NCBI GenBank assembly: GCA_030430385.1
Contig: JAUIFO010000008.1
Location: 1-64,000, forward strand
Length of the DNA: 64,000 nucleotides
From: Bacteroidia bacterium
Lineage (GTDB): Bacteria > Bacteroidota > Bacteroidia > Flavobacteriales > Flavobacteriaceae
Reading direction: 5' to 3'
In this document: in pieces, positions 26,691 through 33,877 of the stretch
Layout: each line of letters starts with the position of its first letter
Numbering within the stretch: the first letter of the stretch is position 1
Position numbers and translations under genes: made by a program
The notes under the pieces: model-generated
Database searches by the model: none
Seen by the model: the letters and a program-made list of their open reading frames with translations, nothing else
What the model was told of the DNA's origin: nothing

Positions 26691-28199
26691 ATGTCAACGA
26701 AAACCAAGAAAGTTCCATTCGGTCAAAAACTAGCTTTTGGAATAGGTATGTTTGCTAACCAAATGTTCCCAGCAATTATGGGAATATTTATGGTAGTTTT
26801 AGTGCAAGATCTTGGGTTTCCAGGTTGGATGTGGGGCGTGATCTTTTTCGCTCCAAGAATTTTTGATTCGATTACAGACCCAATTATGGGATTTATTTCT
26901 GATAATACTAAATCTAAATGGGGAAGACGTCGACAATACGTTCTATTAGGAGCTGTGATTATGGGAGTTTCTTACATTTTTATGTGGCAACTTTTCAAAG
27001 AGAACTCGTTACAATTTAATTTTTGGTATTTCTTCTTATGGTCAATTGTCTTTTACTTAGGACTAACTTTTTTTAGTGTGCCTTATGTTGCTATGGGTTA
27101 TGAAATGAGCGATGATTTTCATGAGCGAACAAATATTATGGCTGTAGCACAATGGATTGGGCAATGGGCTTGGGTAATTGCGCCTTTGTTTTGGATTATT
27201 ATGTATGATCCTGATTGGTTTCCTTCAGCAGAAGAAGCTGTAAGGCAATTATCTATTTGGGTGGCAATACCTTGTGCTATTTGTGCCATGGTTCCTGCAT
27301 TGTTTTTGAAAAGCAATTCTACTATTGATGAGGATTATGAACCATTAAACATTGCGAACATTGGTAACAGTTTGGTTAAAATTTACAATAGTTTTATTGA
27401 AGCATTCAAGATTAAGGAATTTAGACAATTGTGTGGTGCGACATTTTTGATTTTTAACGCGTTTAATACAGTTGCTGCACTTACTTTTTTTGTAATTGTT
27501 TATAAATTATTTAATGGAGATGCTGAGGCTACTGGTATTTGGGTGTCATTATTTGGATGCTTAAGTGCACTTGGAACTACATTTATTGTAATTCCTATTG
27601 TAACATGGATGTCCAAAACTTATGGAAAGAAAAATGCTTTTTTATTAGCGCAAGGGATCTCAATTATTGGGTATATAATGTTATACTTTCTATTCATACC
27701 AGGAAAACCTTGGATGTATATTATTGCCCTTCCATTTTTCTCATTTGGAATAGGAAGTCTGTTTACAATTATGATGTCTATGACCGCTGATGTAATTGAT
27801 GTTGATGAACTTAATACAGGAAAACGAAGAGAAGGAATATTCGGCGCTATATATTGGTGGATGGTTAAAGTTGGTTTTGCAATTGCTGGAGCTTTAAGTG
27901 GAGTAATTATTGATTTTGTAGGTTTTGATCCTGATTTGGTTACTACAGATCAGCAGTTAGCTGTTGATGGACTGCACGCATTCTTTTGTTTCTTTCCAAT
28001 GGCAGGAACACTTATAGCAATGTACATTATGAAAAGCTATAGTATTACCCAAGAACGTGCTACTGAAATTCGTATTCTATTAGACAAGAGAGCTAATACT
28101 ATTTCTGTTAATAATGGTAATAAACCAGATGAGGATCTTAGGTCTATTGAAATAAATATCAATGAAACAACAACTTCAAAGAAGTATAATGTTAGTTAG
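26691..28199 (+). CDS. GPH-type MFS sugar symporter
   Basis: It has twelve predicted transmembrane segments and the glycoside-pentoside-hexuronide:cation symporter signature DPIMGFISDNTKSKWGRRRQ in the loop between helices 2 and 3. It should carry glucose or short beta-glucan oligosaccharides from periplasm to cytoplasm, where the phosphorylase would act on them. It lies 35 bp after the GH30 gene in the same orientation. The C-terminal tail of about 40 residues is hydrophilic. Confidence 0.87.
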   Translation: MSTKTKKVPFGQKLAFGIGMFANQMFPAIMGIFMVVLVQDLGFPGWMWGVIFFAPRIFDSITDPIMGFISDNTKSKWGRRRQYVLLGAVIMGVSYIFMWQLFKENSLQFNFWYFFLWSIVFYLGLTFFSVPYVAMGYEMSDDFHERTNIMAVAQWIGQWAWVIAPLFWIIMYDPDWFPSAEEAVRQLSIWVAIPCAICAMVPALFLKSNSTIDEDYEPLNIANIGNSLVKIYNSFIEAFKIKEFRQLCGATFLIFNAFNTVAALTFFVIVYKLFNGDAEATGIWVSLFGCLSALGTTFIVIPIVTWMSKTYGKKNAFLLAQGISIIGYIMLYFLFIPGKPWMYIIALPFFSFGIGSLFTIMMSMTADVIDVDELNTGKRREGIFGAIYWWMVKVGFAIAGALSGVIIDFVGFDPDLVTTDQQLAVDGLHAFFCFFPMAGTLIAMYIMKSYSITQERATEIRILLDKRANTISVNNGNKPDEDLRSIEININETTTSKKYNVS

Positions 28200-28518
28200 A
28201 GTAGAGTAAGGTATAGTAACTTTTGGATGACTTAATAATAAAAAAGGATTTAAAATTTAAATAAAACTAAGATATTGATTATGTAAAAAATAAAATTAAG
28301 CAAACACAACATTACCACTACGATTAACATGTTTTTAATCCATTGCTTATGCAAGGAAGTCAAATTTTCCCCAAATAATAATTGTTTAGGAGATTTTAAG
28401 TATAAGTGAATTTTGTATGAGTTTTGTAAAGGTCTTAAAATTGCTTGTTAAAGGCTTATCAATTATTTTTACGTATGACAGAAATATTAACACTAAATAA
28501 TTTAATAATTCGAACACT
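28200..28518. other. 319-bp intergenic region between symporter and secreted protein genes
   Basis: No gene is visible. It is strongly AT-rich with no T-run terminator. I see a small hairpin (TTGC-TTAT-GCAA, 28343-28354) and an inverted repeat GATTAA/TTAATC (28322-28340) that could be an operator, but neither is strong. The promoter of the 28519 gene should lie here. Confidence 0.4.
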
Positions 28519-29493
28519 ATGAAAAAAATTACAATGCTAATGTTTATGACTAGTTTGCTATTTAATTCATTAAATGCGCAAACTATTAATTTTGATGCTA
28601 ACAATCAATGTCCAGATCCTCAAACGGATCCACCAACACCATGCTGGATTGGTTTTATGAATGTATCTAATCTACCTAATCCATTTGGAGATGGTGTTTA
28701 CCAATTCGGTAGCGGATGGGGTATTGGTGATTTAAACTCTACTTTTGATCTTCCTGCAAATACGGTAACGCTCACTCCTAATCGAATAGGAGATACCAAT
28801 GCCTACTGGCAAACCGATGGTGAAATGGAGGGTGAAAAAATTATGGAAGCTAATCTTTTTATTCAAGACGATGGACTAGCGACATCTACTGGGTTTTCAT
28901 TTACAGGTAATGTGGTATCAAATACACTTGTAGATATGCCGACAACAATTACCTATAATGGTATGGGTAGTGATCAAGGAAATCAAGCATTAGATGTTGC
29001 TTACTCTAGTGTAGTATTCATCAAGATTTTTAATTCAGATTTTTCAGCTGTATTATACGAAGATAATGCTCCATTAATTGAAGGCGCTGATTTCTCAGTT
29101 AGTTATGATGGTAGTATTGCAGAAGACCCAAGTAACCACGTTCAATATGGTTTTCAAGTTGTAGGTCCAAACATAAATTCCAGAGGAGAGTTTGATGAAT
29201 ACTATGCGCAATTAGGTAGTATCGTAATTCAGCCTGCTACGTTGAGCTTGGAAGATTACGACAATTCTACGTTTACAGTGTATCCTAATCCTACAAATAA
29301 CATCTGGAATGTGAAGTCTAATCACACATTAAACAAAATTCAATTGTTTGATATTCTAGGTAAAGAAGTACTTTCTTTTACTCCAAACATGACAGTTTCA
29401 ACAATTGACACTTCTAAGATCAATAAAGGTGTGTATTTTGCAATATTGACAACTCAGTTTGGTTCAGAAACAATCAAGTTAGTCAAAAACTAA
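28519..29493 (+). CDS. T9SS-secreted protein of unknown function
   Basis: A signal peptide (MKKITMLMFMTSLLFNSLNAQ) and a C-terminal type A T9SS sorting domain (about residues 248-324, with TVYPNPTNN and the ending IKLVKN) enclose about 220 residues I do not recognise. That central part is rich in Gly, Asp, Asn and aromatics, with CPDPQTDPPTPCWIGF near its start, and looks like a beta-sandwich; it may be a glycan-binding module. Its place between the laminarin transporter and the LacI regulator suggests that it belongs to the same regulon. No hydrolase motif is visible. Confidence 0.8.
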   Translation: MKKITMLMFMTSLLFNSLNAQTINFDANNQCPDPQTDPPTPCWIGFMNVSNLPNPFGDGVYQFGSGWGIGDLNSTFDLPANTVTLTPNRIGDTNAYWQTDGEMEGEKIMEANLFIQDDGLATSTGFSFTGNVVSNTLVDMPTTITYNGMGSDQGNQALDVAYSSVVFIKIFNSDFSAVLYEDNAPLIEGADFSVSYDGSIAEDPSNHVQYGFQVVGPNINSRGEFDEYYAQLGSIVIQPATLSLEDYDNSTFTVYPNPTNNIWNVKSNHTLNKIQLFDILGKEVLSFTPNMTVSTIDTSKINKGVYFAILTTQFGSETIKLVKN

Positions 29494-29515
29494 TGTTGTT
29501 TTTTAATTTTAATTC

Positions 29516-29553
29516 AAAAGAGTGTATTTTTTTTAAATTACACTCTTTTTTTT
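29516..29553 (+). terminator. Terminator abutting the lacI start codon
   Basis: AAAAGAGTGTA (29516-29526) pairs with TACACTCTTTT (29539-29549), and T residues continue to 29553. It ends transcription of the secreted-protein gene. The lacI ATG is at 29557, so the hairpin occupies the place where a leader and ribosome-binding site for lacI would lie. Confidence 0.88.
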
Positions 29554-29556
29554 ACT

Positions 29557-30573
29557 ATGGTAACACTAAAAGATTTAGCGGAGCAATTAAATGTGTCTAT
29601 TTCTACTGTTTCTAAAGCTTTACATAATAGTGAGGAAATAAGTCCAGAAACAATTGCTAGAGTAAAGGCATTGGCTGAGCATTTAAATTATAAGCCAAAT
29701 AAAGTAGCAATCAGTTTAAAAAATAATACTACCAATACAATAGGTGTCATTATTCCTAACATACTGAATCATTTTTTTGCCAAGGCCTTATACGCTATCG
29801 AAGAAGAGGCTAGTTCTCATGGCTACAATATTATAACTTGTCTTTCAGATGAAAAAAAATCTAAAGAGATGAATAGCCTACAATTATTATCTGATGGAAG
29901 TGTAGATGGTTTTATAATGTCCATAGCCGAAGAGTCGCAAATTGATAATGATACTGAACATATAAAAGCAATACTAAACCAAAATATACCTATCGTTTTA
30001 TTTGATAGAGTATCTGATGATATTATATGTGATAAAGTTATAATTGATGATTTTGGTGCAGCTTTTGAAGCTACCAAACATTTGTTATCTGAAGGAAGAA
30101 AGCATATTGTTTTGATTAGTGATATTGATAATTTAAGTGTAGGTAAATTGCGTACAAACGGTTATGTTCAAGCTTTGACTGAAAATGAAGATTATAAAGA
30201 AACACCTATAGTAGTTACAATCTCTAAGAATGAAGTAGCAGATCAAAAAATTAATGTTTTGTTTAAAGAGTATCCATTAATAGATGGCATAATTGCTATT
30301 GATAATACATCTGGAGTAATTGCGCTTCAAAAAGCTTTTAAACTTAATTATAACGTACCAGAAGATCTATCTATTATCGGATTTTCAGATGATAATGTTC
30401 TTCAGTTTACTGATCCTAAATTGTCTACTGTGTCACAACATACTATTGATATAGGAAAGGCTTCTGTGAATTTATTTATTGATCGTCTCAACAATAAAGC
30501 GCAAAATTCTACGAAGACTAAAATCATTAAAACCAAACTCATATTGCGTGATACCACAAAACCTGTTTTCTAG
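29557..30573 (+). CDS. LacI-family transcriptional regulator
   Basis: The N-terminus MVTLKDLAEQLNVSISTVSK is the classic LacI HTH, followed by a hinge helix (NYKPNKVAISLKN) and a periplasmic-binding-protein-like effector domain to residue 338. The start is fixed by the HTH. It lies at the end of the beta-glucan locus and probably controls part of it in response to a sugar or sugar phosphate; no operator was identified with confidence. The start codon sits four bases after a terminator U-tract, so transcripts may be nearly leaderless or arise by read-through. Confidence 0.9.
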   Translation: MVTLKDLAEQLNVSISTVSKALHNSEEISPETIARVKALAEHLNYKPNKVAISLKNNTTNTIGVIIPNILNHFFAKALYAIEEEASSHGYNIITCLSDEKKSKEMNSLQLLSDGSVDGFIMSIAEESQIDNDTEHIKAILNQNIPIVLFDRVSDDIICDKVIIDDFGAAFEATKHLLSEGRKHIVLISDIDNLSVGKLRTNGYVQALTENEDYKETPIVVTISKNEVADQKINVLFKEYPLIDGIIAIDNTSGVIALQKAFKLNYNVPEDLSIIGFSDDNVLQFTDPKLSTVSQHTIDIGKASVNLFIDRLNNKAQNSTKTKIIKTKLILRDTTKPVF

Positions 30574-30798
30574 GTTATGCTTTCGTTTGGTTTTATTGAT
30601 ATTTGTACCTAGCATCCTAGCATAGTATTTTATTTAAATTCTTATCTGGAATAGATCATTAATAAAAGGACTTCAAATTAAAACCTGTCATCGATTTTAT
30701 TTCCCTTTGAAGTTTATTATTTTTTTATTGATTCTTGTCAAACTATCTTTAACACTGATTAATAGCAACATATAGTTTCCCAACCAAAATAACTTATT

Positions 30799-33336
30799 AT
30801 GTCTTGCTTTAATCGTATTTCAAAAATACTAACACTAGTATTTATTGGTGTTTTCTACATCTTAGGTTCTTACACTGCTTTCGCTCAATTACCTGTTGGG
30901 TACTCTGCCAATGAGGTTCAAAATGGCTATAATACAATTATGGGTGTGGTGTTCAATAACGATGGCACTCAAATGTTTGTTTGGGAAAAACGCGGACATG
31001 TTTATGTGTCTAATTGGAATGGAACAACTTACGTTAAACAAACAACACCTGTTCTTGATATTTCTGATGAAGTTGGCGATTGGAGAGATTTTGGTTTTGC
31101 AAGCTTTTGTTTAGATCCAAATTATGATACCAATGGTTTAGTTTATATGTACTATATGGTTGATCGTGAGCATTTAATGAATTATGGAACACCTAGTTAT
31201 GATCCTAATGATAATGATTATTATGAAGCTTCCATTAGCCGACTAACACGTTATCAATTAAATATAGGCAGTAGTCCATTAACAACCAATTATGCATCTA
31301 GAACTGTACTTCTTGGAGAATCAGTTTCAACTGGTGTGCCTTTAACACATGAGTCGCACGCTGGTGGTACTGTAATATTTGCCGATGATGGAACTTTATT
31401 GGTATCCACTGGTGATAATGCGAGTTATAATTCTGTTGATACTGGTAGTGCTAATGAAACGTATTGGCAACAGGCTATAAATGACGGAATTATGCGACCT
31501 GAAGAAAATGTTGGAGCGTTTAGAAGTCAGATGATTACATCGCTTTGCGGAAAAGTATTACGCTTAGATCCTGACACTGGAGATGGTATGCCTTCCAATC
31601 CATTCTATGACGTGTCTAATCCTCGTGCACCTGAGTCAAGAGTTTGGGCACTGGGCTTACGTCATCCTTTTAGAATGTCTATCGAAAAAGGAAGTGGTAG
31701 CTCTAATCCTTCCGATGGCAATCCTGGAATTATCCATGTGGCTGATGTAGGTTGGGGAACTTGGGAAGATTTACACATTTTTGATAAAGCTGGTTTAAAT
31801 GGTGGTTGGCCGCTCTATGAAGGCTTAACGCAACATAATGGTTACTATAATAGTGGTACAACGAATCCTGATGAAGGTAATGTGCTTTTTGTAAATAACT
31901 GCCTTCAGCCAACATCATTTGTTGATGATCCTGATCCTGCTATGAGACGTTTTGTGCATGATAGACCTGAAGTGGCGTGGCGACATGGCGGACAAAATGA
32001 AGCGAGAGTACCTTGGTTTTCTGGAACAACACCTACAAATCCTAGAGTAGGAGCTACAGGTTCGCCTACTACTGGTATTGAGTTTAGAGGAAATACAGCA
32101 ATCGCTGGTATTCATATTCAAGGTGATGCACTAGGAAGTAGTATGAATGGTAAATACTTGTTTACGGATTATATCAGAAACTGGATCAATGTGGCGACAT
32201 TAACTGATGGATCTTTGAACTGGATTAGTGATATTTCTGAATTAGCACCTATAAATTTTGGCTCAGGAATTGTTCATATGATGCAAAATCCTCTGGATGG
32301 TTTTGTGTATTATGTGAATATTTTTAATGACACCTTATTTCGTATCGCTTTTGTTGGACCTACTTGGACCAATGAACCTACTGATATGACTATTGAATGT
32401 GATGAAAACGAAAATCCTATGGATGCTTATACCAATTGGTTGAATAGTTTTTCTGGAACGGTAACCTGCGGAAATGAAACGTTAACTCATAATGCTAGTG
32501 GATTAAGTGATCTTTGTGGAAATACAGGTTCTGAAACAGTAACTTTTACATTATCAGATGAATGTGGAAATCAAATTACTAAGGATGCTACATTTACTAT
32601 TGAAGATAATACAGCGCCTACCTTTAACGAATCACTTCCAGCAGATACAACGGTTGATTGTGATAACATTCCTTCATCGGAAACGCTTAGTGCAAGTGAT
32701 AACTGCGGAATAGCTTCAGTAGATTTTAATGAGAGTACAACCTTAGGTGCTTGCGCAGGAAACTATACAATTACGAGAACTTGGACAGCTAGCGACGATT
32801 GTGGTAATGAGACGATTCACGAGCAAACGATAACAGTTGAAGACACTGAAGCTCCAATTTGGGATGTCACTCCAATAGATGTAACGGTCAATTGTGGTGA
32901 AGATTTTCAAACTGCCTATGAGAATTGGTTATACAGTTTTTCTGGAACAGATGCTTGTAGCACAGCAACATTATTTCATAATGGTACAGCAACAGTGTCT
33001 TGCCCAGAATCGGTTGAAGTTGATTTTGAAATCTTAGACGCTTGTGGTAATGCTTCAGTAGCAACTGCTACCTTTAGCGTTGAAGACACCTTGCATATTT
33101 CTGAAGTTGAAGATCAAACAATTACATTATATCCTAATCCGACACAAGACGTTTTAAATTTTAAAGGACTTCAAAACCAAAGTAGTATTGTAATCTATAA
33201 TATGTTAGGACGAATCGAATTTAAACGTGCTGTTAGTAATGCAAGTCCGATTAATCTGAAGCTAAGTTCTGGATTGTATTTGGTGAATATTCATTCAGGA
33301 GCAAAGACAGAAATAAAGAAATTGATTATTAAATAG
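30799..33336 (+). CDS. T9SS-secreted PQQ-type sugar dehydrogenase with Ig/HYR-like domains
   Basis: A signal peptide is followed by a six-bladed beta-propeller of the glucose/sorbosone dehydrogenase family (about residues 35-520; HESHAGGTVIFADDGTLLVS and VWALGLRHPFRMS are characteristic). Two to three HYR/Ig-like domains with regular cysteines follow (about 525-760; SDECGNQITKDATFTIEDNT type), then a T9SS type A sorting domain (about 770-845). The enzyme would oxidise aldoses at the cell surface with pyrroloquinoline quinone as cofactor. Substrate and true PQQ dependence are not shown by the sequence. It starts 225 bp after lacI and may be a separate transcription unit. Confidence 0.82.
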   Translation: MSCFNRISKILTLVFIGVFYILGSYTAFAQLPVGYSANEVQNGYNTIMGVVFNNDGTQMFVWEKRGHVYVSNWNGTTYVKQTTPVLDISDEVGDWRDFGFASFCLDPNYDTNGLVYMYYMVDREHLMNYGTPSYDPNDNDYYEASISRLTRYQLNIGSSPLTTNYASRTVLLGESVSTGVPLTHESHAGGTVIFADDGTLLVSTGDNASYNSVDTGSANETYWQQAINDGIMRPEENVGAFRSQMITSLCGKVLRLDPDTGDGMPSNPFYDVSNPRAPESRVWALGLRHPFRMSIEKGSGSSNPSDGNPGIIHVADVGWGTWEDLHIFDKAGLNGGWPLYEGLTQHNGYYNSGTTNPDEGNVLFVNNCLQPTSFVDDPDPAMRRFVHDRPEVAWRHGGQNEARVPWFSGTTPTNPRVGATGSPTTGIEFRGNTAIAGIHIQGDALGSSMNGKYLFTDYIRNWINVATLTDGSLNWISDISELAPINFGSGIVHMMQNPLDGFVYYVNIFNDTLFRIAFVGPTWTNEPTDMTIECDENENPMDAYTNWLNSFSGTVTCGNETLTHNASGLSDLCGNTGSETVTFTLSDECGNQITKDATFTIEDNTAPTFNESLPADTTVDCDNIPSSETLSASDNCGIASVDFNESTTLGACAGNYTITRTWTASDDCGNETIHEQTITVEDTEAPIWDVTPIDVTVNCGEDFQTAYENWLYSFSGTDACSTATLFHNGTATVSCPESVEVDFEILDACGNASVATATFSVEDTLHISEVEDQTITLYPNPTQDVLNFKGLQNQSSIVIYNMLGRIEFKRAVSNASPINLKLSSGLYLVNIHSGAKTEIKKLIIK

Positions 33337-33404
33337 ATAGAGCTGTAACATTTTATGTGATTTTGCGTCCAACAGATGTAATCATAAAATAAAACAACGT
33401 TATC

Positions 33405-33743
33405 ATGAGACAAGATAATCAGCTTATCGTCTTAACACATTTGAGTCAGTTATTAACGTTTATAACTGGTTTTGGAGGTTTAATTGTACCACTTATTATT
33501 TGGGTGACGCAACGTGATTCTGTATATGCAATGAACGAACAAGGAAAGCATATCCTGAACTTTCAAATAAGTATGTTAATCTATAGTCTTTTGTGTATTC
33601 CGTTAATATTAGCATTTGGTCTAGGTATTTTAGGCATACTAATATTATGTGTTTTATCGTTTATATATCCAATAGTTAATGCAGTAAGAGCCAGTCAGGG
33701 CGAAACACCAAGATATCCTTTATCTCTTAATTTTATTAGTTAG
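33405..33743 (+). CDS. DUF4870 family membrane protein
   Basis: This protein of 112 residues has three hydrophobic segments. The pattern THLSQLLTFITGFGGLIVPL, then EQGKHILNFQIS, matches DUF4870. The function of the family is unknown. It stands alone between the sugar dehydrogenase gene and a strong terminator. Confidence 0.82.
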   Translation: MRQDNQLIVLTHLSQLLTFITGFGGLIVPLIIWVTQRDSVYAMNEQGKHILNFQISMLIYSLLCIPLILAFGLGILGILILCVLSFIYPIVNAVRASQGETPRYPLSLNFIS

Positions 33744-33764
33744 TTATTTTATAAAGAGGTAATT

Positions 33765-33795
33765 AAAAACGCGTACTAAAAAGTACGCGTTTTTT
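33765..33795 (+). terminator. Rho-independent terminator
   Basis: AAAAACGCGTACT pairs perfectly with AGTACGCGTTTTT around a loop of four A residues, ending in six T residues. It ends the DUF4870 transcript and separates it from the two-component system gene that follows. Confidence 0.93.
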
Positions 33796-33877
33796 GCATT
33801 AAGAAAAAAATATGATAGTTCCAGAAAAATAAAGCAAGCATTGTAAACATAAATATTAAGTTTGTTAGTTGATATTT

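Noticed and set aside
28322..28340. GATTAA/TTAATC inverted repeat as a LacI operator
   Set aside because: The palindrome lacks the central CG typical of LacI operators and was not found upstream of other genes of the locus.
30670..30713. ACTTCAAA/TTTGAAGT inverted repeat as the lacI terminator
   Set aside because: The stem is AT-rich and has a 28-base loop; the T-run is several bases away, so evidence is too weak.
31730..32121. Minus-strand open frames inside the sugar dehydrogenase gene
   Set aside because: They lie opposite a clear coding sequence, show no recognisable domain and have biased composition of an antisense shadow.
33350..33390. Inverted repeat ATTTTATG/CATAAAAT after the sugar dehydrogenase gene
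   Set aside because: Pure AT stem with a long loop and followed by A residues rather than T; unlikely to terminate transcription.
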